From contig NZ_JBJHZZ010000001.1 in assembly GCF_045310675.1 (NCBI RefSeq), forward strand, positions 310,001 through 374,000: a DNA stretch of 64,000 bases. The letters run 5' to 3'. A program made the translations under genes and the position numbers. The notes under the pieces were generated by a model. It ran no database searches, was not told the DNA's origin, and saw only the letters and a program-made list of their open reading frames with translations. The first letter of the stretch is position 1. Each line of letters begins with the position of its first letter. Shown piece by piece: positions 34,728 through 42,907 of the stretch. This DNA is from Clostridium_AT stratigraminis (GTDB lineage Bacteria; Bacillota; Clostridia; Clostridiales; Clostridiaceae).

Positions 34728-35508
34728 AAAGAGCCTTAAACTAATGTTTTATTATTTTAAATTCAACATATCCTCAGTTATGGAATACAGGGTAAGCTTT
34801 CTCATTCAGAGCTTTGGAATGGTGCTTAATAATGCTTCATTTATTTTCTTTTGGTGGATACTGTTTAACAATGTGAATAATATAGGAGGTTATGGCTTCA
34901 AGGATGTAATGATGCTGTGGGCTTTATCCTCTACTGGGTATGGGTTATGCTTTGTAGTTTTTGGTAATCTAAGTCAGATTACTAGAATGATATTAAACGG
35001 AGAGTTAGATACTTATCTTCTACAACCAAAGGATCCTTTAATTAATATAATTTGTTCTAAAACTGTTGTGTCAGCATGGGGTGATACCTTGTATGGAGTA
35101 ATATTGTTTATTTTGATTAAGGGCTTTATTCTTAAGGGATTTTTATTATTCTTATTATTCAGTGCAACAGCCAGCATAATATTTGCTTCGGTATTAGTAA
35201 CCTTCCATGCCTTAAGCTTTTATGCAGGCAGCGTAGAAGGATTAGCACAGCTAACTACAGAGTTTTTAATAAGCTTCAGTATATATCCCGAGGGCATTTT
35301 TAAAGGAGGACTTAAATATATACTTTACACAATAATTCCAGCTGCTTTTATGGTGTATATGCCAGCTAAAGTGATAGATCAATTTAATCTAATAATGCTT
35401 TTAGAAGTTTTAGGAGTTGCTCTGTTTTGGATAATTATAGCCTACACAATGTTCTATAGGGGACTTAAGAAATATGAGTCAGGTAATTTGATAATTAACA
35501 AGCTGTAA
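34711..35508 (+). CDS. ABC-2 family permease (DUF990-like), subunit 2
   Basis: 265 residues, six TM helices, homologous in layout to subunit 1: MEYRVSFLIQS near the start, then ITRMILNGELDTYLLQPKDP, which matches the conserved 'G.L..YLL.P' signature of subunit 1. ATGs at 34711 and 34717 are both possible. It completes a heterodimeric membrane domain. The operon ends here with no obvious terminator. Confidence 0.88.
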   Translation: MLMEVKKSLKLMFYYFKFNISSVMEYRVSFLIQSFGMVLNNASFIFFWWILFNNVNNIGGYGFKDVMMLWALSSTGYGLCFVVFGNLSQITRMILNGELDTYLLQPKDPLINIICSKTVVSAWGDTLYGVILFILIKGFILKGFLLFLLFSATASIIFASVLVTFHALSFYAGSVEGLAQLTTEFLISFSIYPEGIFKGGLKYILYTIIPAAFMVYMPAKVIDQFNLIMLLEVLGVALFWIIIAYTMFYRGLKKYESGNLIINKL

Positions 35509-35588
35509 TAAAAACACTCAGGGTTTTGTGTTAGCCAACCATAAATTCATTCTCTTAAGAATATTATGTATAAGAAAGGAGTGAAATT

Positions 35589-36158
35589 ATGGTAGCAGGA
35601 ACTCATATAACAATAGCAAATATAGTTTATAAGTATCTTTATAATAAATTAAATTTTAAACTAGACTGGCCTTCATTTTCCTATGGAAATATTCTGCCTG
35701 ATTTAGACAGAACTTATGTTGATTGTGAACACAATATAGAAGATAGCTTGGATACAATTAATTGCAATGCTAATGAACTAATTAATAGTAAGGTTAATAA
35801 TAAGGAATTTTCACTGGGACTGGGTATAATATGCCACTTTATCTGTGATTATTTTTGTCTATATCATACTCATGAATATCAGAAAGAAAATCTAGTAACC
35901 CATGTTGCCTATGAAGGAGCACTTCATGCTAATCTTTTAAAAAAGCAACTAAAAGGAGGCTTAAATTTACGTTTTAAGTGCAAGACGGAAGATAGTGTGG
36001 AGTTAATGGTTTTAAAATTAAGAAAGAAGTATATTAATGAGTCTAAGGGCATTGATACAGATATAAATTTTTCTGTGATTGCAGCAGTTACAATTTGCGA
36101 AATGATTACTCGTAAATGGTTAGGATATAATGCTATTAAGTCAAATGACCAGGGGTAA
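35589..36158 (+). CDS. Zinc-dependent phospholipase C-like family protein
   Basis: A 189-residue protein with the pattern of the Zn_dep_PLPC/S1-P1-like fold: AGTHITIANIV (N-terminal His), YGNILPDLDR (Asp ligands), LGIICHFICDYFCLYHTHEY (His and Asp ligands) and a later His in VTHVAYEG. No signal peptide, so it is probably intracellular. Family members are widespread in clostridia and mostly uncharacterised, and hydrolase activity here is inferred. AAGGAG precedes the ATG. Confidence 0.82.
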   Translation: MVAGTHITIANIVYKYLYNKLNFKLDWPSFSYGNILPDLDRTYVDCEHNIEDSLDTINCNANELINSKVNNKEFSLGLGIICHFICDYFCLYHTHEYQKENLVTHVAYEGALHANLLKKQLKGGLNLRFKCKTEDSVELMVLKLRKKYINESKGIDTDINFSVIAAVTICEMITRKWLGYNAIKSNDQG

Positions 36159-36164
36159 TATATA

Positions 36165-36269
36165 ATGAAGTTAACATTGGAAAGGGATATACCGCACTTA
36201 GGCTTAAGTATTCAAATTGCTAACCAGACTAGTGACAACAGCTCCGTAAGCATAATAATTAAAAAGTAA
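36165..36269 (+). CDS. Possible 34-residue small protein
   Basis: An ATG at 36165, 6 bp after the preceding stop, has GGGG upstream. The frame encodes MKLTLERDIPHLGLSIQIAN and 14 more residues ending IIIKK. No recognised motif. It may be a real small ORF coupled to the phospholipase-like gene or a chance frame. The remainder of the gap to 36430 is AT-rich and featureless. Confidence 0.35.
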   Translation: MKLTLERDIPHLGLSIQIANQTSDNSSVSIIIKK

Positions 36270-36430
36270 AATTATTTTATTAGTATTTTCGCCTCAACTA
36301 TTAAGTTTTCAGGCTTATTTTTATCAATATCCTTAATATTTATAAATCTTTTAAGCTATGTTAAGATAATTAATAAAAGGTAAACAATACAAATATTATT
36401 GAAACAAATTAAACAAAGGATGGTACAAAA

Positions 36431-37051
36431 ATGAGTAAAATAGTTTCATCAAAAGTACAAGAGTTTATTAATGAGAATCTTAATGATGAATTTTTTAAAA
36501 ATAATATTCCAAGTCAGGTTTCTGCCTATAGCATTATAGATATCACTACAACAGTTGATGGAATGGATGAAGAGATATACAGAAATCTGCCTAAAGAAAA
36601 GAAACTTGAAATAAAAGCTGAAAATAAAGTTGCTGAAGAGGAAGAAGACATAGATAAGCTCTACAATTTGTTAAGAAAAGGGCTTAACCCCAGCACAGTT
36701 AATATTATAACTATTAAGTTAATGAAACATGAAAAAGTAATAATTCCTAGATTACTTGAGAATATAAAGAAAAGTGCAAATGAAAGCTTTGTTGAAGCTG
36801 CTGCCAGGATATTTATAAAGTCTGAAAATAATTATTCAAAGGAAGTTTGTGAAATATTGCCTGCTATTAAATATCCATATACACAGGCCGTTTTTTGCTA
36901 TATACTTGGAAAGATAGGCAGTGAGGAACATATTGAAACCTTATATAATTACTTTAATATTTTTAAAAGAAATTATGTGAATGAAACCTATTTCGAAGGC
37001 CCTTTAGTTGGACTTTATGAAATGAAGAGAAGATATGAATTTAGTAAGTAG
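36431..37051 (+). CDS. Hypothetical HEAT-like repeat protein
   Basis: A 206-residue soluble, acidic protein. The second half is all-helical with HEAT-like pairs: EKVIIPRLLENIKKSANESF, VEAAARIFIKS.., CEILPAIKYPYTQAVFCYIL, GKIGSEEHIETLYNYFNIF. The N-terminal ~90 residues show no domain I know. AAAGGATGG precedes the ATG. It is probably a protein-interaction scaffold; function unknown. Confidence 0.7.
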   Translation: MSKIVSSKVQEFINENLNDEFFKNNIPSQVSAYSIIDITTTVDGMDEEIYRNLPKEKKLEIKAENKVAEEEEDIDKLYNLLRKGLNPSTVNIITIKLMKHEKVIIPRLLENIKKSANESFVEAAARIFIKSENNYSKEVCEILPAIKYPYTQAVFCYILGKIGSEEHIETLYNYFNIFKRNYVNETYFEGPLVGLYEMKRRYEFSK

Positions 37052-37101
37052 AACGGAGATCCTGTATTTAATAACATAACCATATAAAGAGAATAAAAAT
37101 A

Positions 37102-37145
37102 CTGCCTGCAGATATTTAAAAACCAGCAGGCAGCATTTTTATTTT
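37102..37145. terminator. Terminator between convergent genes
   Basis: CTGCCTGC / GCAGGCAG arms (37102-37109 / 37126-37133), followed by a long T-rich tract on the plus strand. Confidence 0.85.
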
Positions 37146-37153
37146 TTCGATAG

Positions 37154-37657
37154 TTAGGTCTCAAGTATTTTGTGGAAAATCAAATCATCAACGTATTTAC
37201 CGGTAACTTGGCTCACGTGATGCCTTAATACGGTTCCCGCATGTACAAAGCCTAGCTTTTTTACAGCATTTAAAGAAGCTTGATTGTCGCTATACACATA
37301 GATCCGAGCTATGTTAACACCGTCTGCCTTCATCTGATCTAAAGCAAAGTTAGTAAGTTCTGCCGCAAGGCCAGAACCACGTGCTTCGGGATGAGTGGCT
37401 GCTGTTAAAAATGCAGCATGGGATTTTTTATTTGCCATATCACGCCTGCCTCTAACAAGGCATAAAACGTGAGAGGGTTCTTTCTTAGGTACAGCAACAT
37501 AGGAAAGCTGTGCTGGATTGTCTATAAAATTCATTATCTCTTCTTTAACTGCAAGCTCAGTAAATGACACTTCAGATCCTTCTGCTTTCAATAATTCAAT
37601 TAATGACCATATACTTTCAATGTCTTCGGACTTTATTCTACGAAAATAATAGCTCAA
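37154..37657 (-). CDS. GNAT family N-acetyltransferase
   Basis: 167 residues from a TTG start at 37657 with GAGGTG. The GNAT acetyl-CoA loop is the ATHPEARGSGLAAELTNFAL segment (Q/R-x-x-G-x-A type). The C-terminal motif IYVYSDNQASLNAVKKLGF is the usual Asn-x-x-A-x-x-x-Y/K-GF stretch. The acceptor substrate is unknown. Monocistronic. Confidence 0.9.
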   Translation of the reverse strand: MSYYFRRIKSEDIESIWSLIELLKAEGSEVSFTELAVKEEIMNFIDNPAQLSYVAVPKKEPSHVLCLVRGRRDMANKKSHAAFLTAATHPEARGSGLAAELTNFALDQMKADGVNIARIYVYSDNQASLNAVKKLGFVHAGTVLRHHVSQVTGKYVDDLIFHKILET

Positions 37658-37873
37658 AATAACACCTCGATATTATTTGTTTCTTAATGGTGAAAATGAT
37701 ATTTGCTTATTCAAATTTATAATTGTGGGCCTTCTGCTAGAACTAACATATAATTTTATTGTATCATAGGTAGAAAAACAAAGATATTTATTCCGTAAAA
37801 CTAATTTAAGTATTGTGTTATATATGGAGTAAATTTATAATTAAAGCAATTTACTAGGTAAAAGGAGGAAACT

Positions 37874-38245
37874 ATGAAAAATAAACAAAAGGATATAGCT
37901 AAGGCTTTTCTTCAAGGAGTTGTAAATGACAAAGTTCGTGAGGTTTATGAGTTATATACATTACCTAATTTTAAACACCATAATGGATTTTATAGCGGTG
38001 ATAGAGAATCACTTTTAGAAGGAATGCTCCATAGTAATACAGTATTTCCAAATAAGAAGTTAACTATAAAGTTGGCAATTGCAGAGCCACCATATGTTAC
38101 AATTCTTTCTTATGTTCAAATCACAGAGGATAAAGAGGTGGCTGTGGTACATATGTATCGTTTTGAGGGAGAAAAGATTGTTGAAATGTGGGATATATCC
38201 CAAGAGGTACCTGAAAATTCCCCTAATGAAAATGGTATGTTTTAA
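37874..38245 (+). CDS. SnoaL-like / NTF2-superfamily protein
   Basis: A 123-residue alpha+beta barrel protein: an N-terminal helix DIAKAFLQGVVNDKVREVYE, the conserved NFKHHNGFY (His pair of the pocket), and terminal strands VAVVHMYRFEGEKIVEMWDI typical of the SnoaL-like family. Members are isomerases or ligand-binding proteins; the role here is unknown. AAGGAGG precedes the ATG. Followed by a GAAA-loop terminator. Confidence 0.85.
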   Translation: MKNKQKDIAKAFLQGVVNDKVREVYELYTLPNFKHHNGFYSGDRESLLEGMLHSNTVFPNKKLTIKLAIAEPPYVTILSYVQITEDKEVAVVHMYRFEGEKIVEMWDISQEVPENSPNENGMF

Positions 38246-38357
38246 TAATTATTTCAAAAAAGTATAGTGCAAAATGCAATCCCAAAAGGGATACTAAGCT
38301 TTAAACGTAAAAATGTAAGGTGTTAGCTTAATAAGCTCTATTATGCAATATAAAATT

Positions 38358-38382
38358 CTCCCCAGAAATGAGGAGTTTTTTT
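38358..38382 (+). terminator. Intrinsic terminator with GAAA tetraloop
   Basis: CTCCCCA-GAAA-TGAGGAG (38358-38375, one C.A mismatch) followed by seven T. The 110 bp before it (38246-38357) contain small hairpins (CCCAAAAGGG at 38281; TAAGC..GCTTA) that could be part of a structured 3' UTR. Confidence 0.8.
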
Positions 38383-38484
38383 CTTGTTAAGTGGTTGAAA
38401 AGAGAAAATACCATTAACAATATATAGATAAGAAAGGAGAAGGCTGATATAATATTTTTAGAATTTTTAAAAAGGAGCCATTAA

Positions 38485-39450
38485 ATGAAATACTATTTAG
38501 CACCAATGGAAGGTATTACGGGTTATATATATAGGAATTGTTATGAAAAATTTTTTCATAATATTGATAAATACTTTACACCTTTTATTGTTACAAATAA
38601 AGGTACAAGTTTTAAAGGAAAAGATTTTAGAGATGTCTTGCCTGAAAATAATAAAGTGATGAATTTAGTACCTCAAATACTTACTAATGATTCAGAAGGC
38701 TTTATTAATACTTCTAGAAAATTAAAGGAATTAGGTTATAATGAGGTCAATTTAAATTTGGGATGCCCTGCTGGAACGGTAGTTTCAAAAAATAGAGGTT
38801 CAGGATTTCTGGCTAAAAGAGAGGAACTTGATATATTTTTAAATGATATATTTAAAATAGATGATATGAAAATTTCTATAAAAACTAGAATAGGTAAAGA
38901 TAGTCCAGAAGAATTTTATGAGCTAATAAAAATTTACAATAAATATCCTTTAGAAGAATTAATTATACATCCGAGAATTCAAAAAGATTTTTACGGAAAT
39001 AAACCTAATTTTCAGGTATTTAAAGATGCATTAGCTTCGAGTAATAATCCAGTATGTTATAATGGGGATATTTTCACTGCTGATGATAATGAGAAATTAA
39101 TGAAAGCATTTCCAGAAGTAAATACTATAATGCTGGGAAGAGGAATACTAGCTAATCCAGGGTTAATAAATGAGATTAAGAATAATATCTTTGTAGATAA
39201 AAAGGTATTAAAAGATTTTCTTGACGAGATTTTTAATGCATATATAGAATTATTTAATGAAGAGAAAAATGCAATATTTAGAATGAAAGAACTCTGGGCA
39301 TATCTGATTTATATATTTTCAGATAATAAAAAATATGCAAAGAAAATAAAGAAAGCACAAAATCTAAAGGATTATAATGAAGCTGTCTTAAGTTTATTTA
39401 CTGAGCAGAAAATTACTAAAGGAGCTGGATTATTTAGTAATCAAGAATAA
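38485..39450 (+). CDS. tRNA-dihydrouridine synthase
   Basis: A 321-residue flavin TIM barrel. YYLAPMEGITGYIYRN is the N-terminal FMN region (APMxGxT). NLNLGCPAGTVVSKNRGSGF carries the catalytic Cys of the GCP motif. NGDIFTADD and MLGRGILANPGL are the phosphate-binding C-terminal loops. It reduces uridines in tRNA D-loops. Slightly more diverged than DusB. AAAGGAG precedes the ATG. It begins a run of same-strand metabolic genes. Confidence 0.93.
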   Translation: MKYYLAPMEGITGYIYRNCYEKFFHNIDKYFTPFIVTNKGTSFKGKDFRDVLPENNKVMNLVPQILTNDSEGFINTSRKLKELGYNEVNLNLGCPAGTVVSKNRGSGFLAKREELDIFLNDIFKIDDMKISIKTRIGKDSPEEFYELIKIYNKYPLEELIIHPRIQKDFYGNKPNFQVFKDALASSNNPVCYNGDIFTADDNEKLMKAFPEVNTIMLGRGILANPGLINEIKNNIFVDKKVLKDFLDEIFNAYIELFNEEKNAIFRMKELWAYLIYIFSDNKKYAKKIKKAQNLKDYNEAVLSLFTEQKITKGAGLFSNQE

Positions 39451-39502
39451 ATATAAGCTATAATTAAAATGATTACTAAAATATAAGAAAGGTGATAGCA
39501 AT

Positions 39503-40516
39503 ATGGTTAATGTTACATTAGGGAGAACGGGAATAAAAGTAAACAAAAATGGCTTTGGTGCTCTTCCAGTTCAACGTGTTTCTAACGAGGAAGCTGTAAG
39601 GCTTCTAAGAAAAGCCTATGAAAGTGGAATTAATTTTTTTGATACTGCAAGAAGTTATACTGATAGTGAGTTTAAAGTAGGACTTGCCTTAAGTGAAGTC
39701 AGGGATAAAATAATTATAGCAACTAAAACACCATCCATTACTGTGGAAGGATTTTGGAGTGATTTAGAAACAAGTCTTACTTTACTTAAAACAGATTATA
39801 TCGATATTTATCAGTTTCATAATCCAAGTTTTTGCCCTAAGCCAAATGATGGGACAGGACTCTATGAAGCCATGTTAGAGGCTAAAGAACAAGGGAAAAT
39901 TCGTTTTATAGGTATTACAAATCATAGACTTTCAGTGGCTTTAGAAGCAGTTGAATCAGGGCTGTATGACACTTTACAGTTCCCTTTTAGCTATCTAGCT
40001 GATAAAAAAGACGAAGATTTAGTAAATTTATGTAAAGAGAAAAATGTGGGTTATATATGCATGAAAGCTTTGTCAGGTGGGCTTATAACAAGAAGCGATG
40101 CTGCTTATGCATATCTTTCTCAGTTTGATAACACCTTACCTATTTGGGGAGTACAGCGAGAAAAGGAGCTTGATGAGTTTATTTCTTATATTGAAAATCC
40201 ACCTGTGATAACGGCTGAGATTAAAGAATTTATTGAGAATGAAAGAAAAGAGCTTGTAGGTGAATTCTGCCGTGGTTGTGGATACTGTATGCCTTGTCCT
40301 GTAGGTATAGAAATTAATAATTGTGCAAGAATGTCACTGCTCCTTCGTCGTTCTCCAACTGAAGGACATCTTTCAGAAGAAGGGCAAGCTAAGATGAAAA
40401 AAATTGAGGATTGTATAGAGTGCGGCAATTGTAAGGCTCATTGCCCTTATGGGCTTGACACGCCAAATCTTTTAAAGAGAAACTATGAGGACTACAAAAC
40501 ATTCTTAAATATATGA
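39503..40516 (+). CDS. Aldo/keto reductase with C-terminal 4Fe-4S ferredoxin domain
   Basis: 337 residues: an AKR barrel (~1-255) with FFDTARSYTDSE (catalytic Asp/Tyr region), the KT of IIATKTP, and YIDIYQFHNPSF (catalytic His). The C-terminal 4Fe-4S segment has CRGCGYCMPCPVGI and CIECGNCKAHCPYGL, two CxxCxxC..CP clusters. Such fused proteins are common in strict anaerobes and may couple ferredoxin electrons to carbonyl reduction. AAGGTG precedes the ATG. Followed 18 bp later by an EamA permease. Confidence 0.93.
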   Translation: MVNVTLGRTGIKVNKNGFGALPVQRVSNEEAVRLLRKAYESGINFFDTARSYTDSEFKVGLALSEVRDKIIIATKTPSITVEGFWSDLETSLTLLKTDYIDIYQFHNPSFCPKPNDGTGLYEAMLEAKEQGKIRFIGITNHRLSVALEAVESGLYDTLQFPFSYLADKKDEDLVNLCKEKNVGYICMKALSGGLITRSDAAYAYLSQFDNTLPIWGVQREKELDEFISYIENPPVITAEIKEFIENERKELVGEFCRGCGYCMPCPVGIEINNCARMSLLLRRSPTEGHLSEEGQAKMKKIEDCIECGNCKAHCPYGLDTPNLLKRNYEDYKTFLNI

Positions 40517-40534
40517 TATAAAAGGAGGAATTAC

Positions 40535-41434
40535 ATGAATTCAATATTTAAAGGGGAAGAAAGGAATACCTATCTAGCATATTTGGCAGTTTGTATACTT
40601 TGGGGTTCAACATATTTGGCAATAAGAATAGGGGTAAGTGAGTTCCCGCCAGCTCTTTTTGCTGGATCTAGGTTTTTAACTGCTGGTCTTATAATGTTTT
40701 TATTTTCAGTTTCTAAAGGAATGAAGCTTCCTAAGGATTTTTCAGAGACTATGAAGATTTCTGTAGTTGGTCTTTTTCTATTATTAGGTGGAAATGGTTG
40801 TGTTGTTTTGGCAGAGAAAAATGTAAATTCAGGGATAGCGTCACTTTTAGTTGCAACTGTACCTCTTTTTATGGCTCTAATAGAACTTTTTTTACCTGGA
40901 AGACCAAGGCTTAATTTAAAAGGATGGATTGGGCTTTTATTGGGATTTGGGGGGGTAGCAATTTTAGCTTTTCCAAATTCAAGTGGTTCCTCAGGAAGTA
41001 TTTTTGGCATAGTACTTTTACTTATAGGTTCCTTTTCATGGGCGGTGGGCTCTGTATATTCAAAAAGTTTTAAGCCATCTGCATCGATAATTCCAAATAT
41101 CGCAATACAAATGCTTGCAGGCGGAATAGGCTTGATTATTGTAGGTGCTTTCTCAGGGGAGTTTTCAAAACTTCATGTTACCTCAAAAGGTATTGGCGCT
41201 ATAGTTTATTTGATTATATTTGGTTCTATTTTAGGCTACAGCTGCTATGTTTATATACTTCATAAATGGCCTGCAGCAAAGGCAGGTACTTATGCTTATG
41301 TAAATCCTCTTGTTGCAGTTTTCCTGGGAGGCATTGTTCTTAGTGAGCCTTTGTCAGTTTGGGTAGTAATGTCAACTGTTGTAATTTTAGGTGGTGTAAT
41401 TTTGGTACAAACCTCAAAATCTAAAATACAATAG
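40535..41434 (+). CDS. EamA/DMT family permease (first)
   Basis: A 299-residue protein with ten TM helices in two EamA repeats. Start WGSTYLAIRIGVSEFPPALF and mid-protein GSFSWAVGSVYSK are typical of the RhaT/YdcZ-like drug/metabolite exporters. GGAGGAA precedes the ATG. Probably co-transcribed with the aldo/keto reductase. The substrate is unknown. Confidence 0.92.
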   Translation: MNSIFKGEERNTYLAYLAVCILWGSTYLAIRIGVSEFPPALFAGSRFLTAGLIMFLFSVSKGMKLPKDFSETMKISVVGLFLLLGGNGCVVLAEKNVNSGIASLLVATVPLFMALIELFLPGRPRLNLKGWIGLLLGFGGVAILAFPNSSGSSGSIFGIVLLLIGSFSWAVGSVYSKSFKPSASIIPNIAIQMLAGGIGLIIVGAFSGEFSKLHVTSKGIGAIVYLIIFGSILGYSCYVYILHKWPAAKAGTYAYVNPLVAVFLGGIVLSEPLSVWVVMSTVVILGGVILVQTSKSKIQ

Positions 41435-41502
41435 TATATTTGTCATAAGTCACCTATAATTATATAGGGTAAATACTTTAATAATAAGCAAAGGTGAACA
41501 GT

Positions 41503-42387
41503 GTGGAACAAAGGAATTTAGTAAAGTCCGAAAATAAACGAAGCAAAGCAATAATTATGCAATTACTAGCAGCAGTACTTTGGAGTACTGGAGGAATACT
41601 TATTAAGCTTGTTGACTTAAGTCCAATGGCTATAGCTGGAATGAGAAGTTTGATTACAACCATTGTTATTTTATCATTCCTTAAGAAATCTTCATTGAAA
41701 TTAACATGGAATAAGGCCTTCGGAGCTATATCTTATACAGCTTTGGTTGTACTATATATATCTGCAACTAAAACCACTACCGCTGCTAACGCAATTTTAC
41801 TTCAGTATACCTCACCTATATATATTGCCATATTTGGCGGGTGGCTTCTAAATGAGAAGGCAAAACTTAGGGACTGGATTATCATTATGATTATTATATG
41901 CGGAATGGCACTGTTTTTCATGGATGATATTGCAGGTGGAAGTTTGAAAGGAAATATACTTGCTGTGCTCAGTGGTGTTGCCTTGGCATTTAATACAATG
42001 TTTATGAGAAGAGAAAAAGATGCTGATCCTCTGGAAAATGTGTTTTGGGGGAGTATTTTAACCATACTTGTAAGTTTGCCTTTTGTTTTTCAAAAGGTTC
42101 CTAGCCCAAAGAGCATAGTTGGACTTATATTGCTCGGAGTATTTCAATTGGGATTTTCTTACGTACTATATGCTAAGGCAATTAAAAAGATAACGGCTTT
42201 AGAATCAACCTTTTTGTCTTTAATTGAGCCACTTCTAAATCCGCTATGGGTGTTTTTAACCATTGGTGAATTACCTGGGAAATTATCAATTTTGGGAGGA
42301 GTAATTGTTCTAGCTTCGGTAACTGTGAGCTGTCTAAAGCCTAAAAGGAAAGTTACTACAGAATTAGTAGACAAGATTGGAATATAA
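41503..42387 (+). CDS. EamA/DMT family permease (second)
   Basis: A ten-TM DMT permease of about 294 residues. I prefer the GTG at 41503 because AAAGGTG lies 8-9 nt upstream; the GTG at 41494 is in frame but overlaps that site. EamA repeat starts are seen at LLAAVLWSTGGILIKLV and GNILAVLSGVALAFNTMFM. It is a paralogue of the preceding permease, diverged in sequence. The substrate is unknown. Confidence 0.9.
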   Translation: MEQRNLVKSENKRSKAIIMQLLAAVLWSTGGILIKLVDLSPMAIAGMRSLITTIVILSFLKKSSLKLTWNKAFGAISYTALVVLYISATKTTTAANAILLQYTSPIYIAIFGGWLLNEKAKLRDWIIIMIIICGMALFFMDDIAGGSLKGNILAVLSGVALAFNTMFMRREKDADPLENVFWGSILTILVSLPFVFQKVPSPKSIVGLILLGVFQLGFSYVLYAKAIKKITALESTFLSLIEPLLNPLWVFLTIGELPGKLSILGGVIVLASVTVSCLKPKRKVTTELVDKIGI

Positions 42388-42399
42388 ATAATTTTAGCA

Positions 42400-42428
42400 T
42401 TGACAAAATTCCTATATAATCATATATT
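42400..42428 (+). promoter_or_regulatory. Promoter of the rsgA leader
   Basis: TTGACA (42400-42405), 17-bp spacer, TATATT (42423-42428). Confidence 0.65.
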
Positions 42429-42484
42429 ATAAATGTGTAAATATTTTTAATAATTAAACATTTCATGAAAGGGAGTGTGTTTTA

Positions 42485-42517
42485 ATGAGTGCAAATTTTA
42501 AGGTGATTGCTTCTTAA
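42485..42517 (+). CDS. 10-residue leader peptide (MSANFKVIAS)
   Basis: ATG 42485 is preceded by AAAGGGAG at good spacing and the frame stops at TAA 42515. It lies at the 5' end of a ~480-nt leader that then contains two terminator-like hairpins, the usual layout of a ribosome-sensing attenuator. Confidence 0.6.
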   Translation: MSANFKVIAS

Positions 42518-42626
42518 AACTTAATATGGGCAAAAATGTGGCCTTTAAATAATTATATCTTTTTTTGTGTCGGATTTTTGCAAACTAAATTAACCTTTCA
42601 TAATTACTGTGTATATGAAATGCATA

Positions 42627-42654
42627 AGCATCGCCGAAGGGTGGTGCTTTTTTT
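42627..42654 (+). terminator. Leader terminator 1 upstream of rsgA
   Basis: AGCATCGCC-GAAG-GGTGGTGCT 9-bp stem (two G.U) followed by TTTTTTT. Confidence 0.8.
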
Positions 42655-42702
42655 ACCGCAAAATGCAGTCTAATTTTATGGGGTGCTTTCTGCGGTATTT
42701 TT
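42654..42702 (+). terminator. Leader hairpin/terminator 2 upstream of rsgA
   Basis: TACCGCA / TGCGGTA (42654-42660 / 42691-42697) followed by TTTTT. ATGCTTAT just after it (42703-42710) is complementary to ATAAGCAT (42624-42631) at the start of terminator 1, so the two regions can form alternative pairings. Confidence 0.55.
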
Positions 42703-42738
42703 ATGCTTATTTTTAGTAAAGGAAAGGAGAGATGTTTT

Positions 42739-42843
42739 ATGAAAAGTATATATTTAATAGAAGATAACAATGTATTAATTTTAGATTTAGTAATGAAGAA
42801 ATTAAAGAAAAAATTGGAGGTTAAAGCCCTAAATGGGCTTTAA
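42739..42843 (+). CDS. 34-codon ORF interrupted by the SD element (possible former rsgA N-terminus or coupling peptide)
   Basis: ATG 42739 is preceded by GGAAAGGAGAG, a strong ribosome-binding site. It encodes MKSIYLIEDNNVLILDL.. and ends ..KKKLEVKALNGL inside element B. Deleting the 82 bp between the two GGAGG copies would join this frame, without a stop, to rsgA (..KKKLEEL-MNNIIEKYG). It may therefore be a truncated N-terminus or a natural coupling ORF. Confidence 0.5.
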   Translation: MKSIYLIEDNNVLILDLVMKKLKKKLEVKALNGL

Positions 42844-42902
42844 CGGGCAACATGCGAGCGGGAGCGAGCGTGCTAAGTTGCCCCGTGCTTCCGACTAGGA
42901 GG
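42816..42902 (+). repeat. SD-flanked structured element, copy B
   Basis: Begins GGAGG (42816-42820) and ends GGAGG (42898-42902), which is the rsgA ribosome-binding site. It contains hairpin TTAAAGCCC-TAAAT-GGGCTTTAA, stem GGGCAAC / GTTGCCC, and the GGGAGCGAG core shared with copy A at 23861. An AUG in the first hairpin loop (42833) opens a 21-codon frame ending at TAG immediately before the second GGAGG. It is noticeably GC-richer than its surroundings. Confidence 0.7.
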
Positions 42903-42907
42903 AATTA

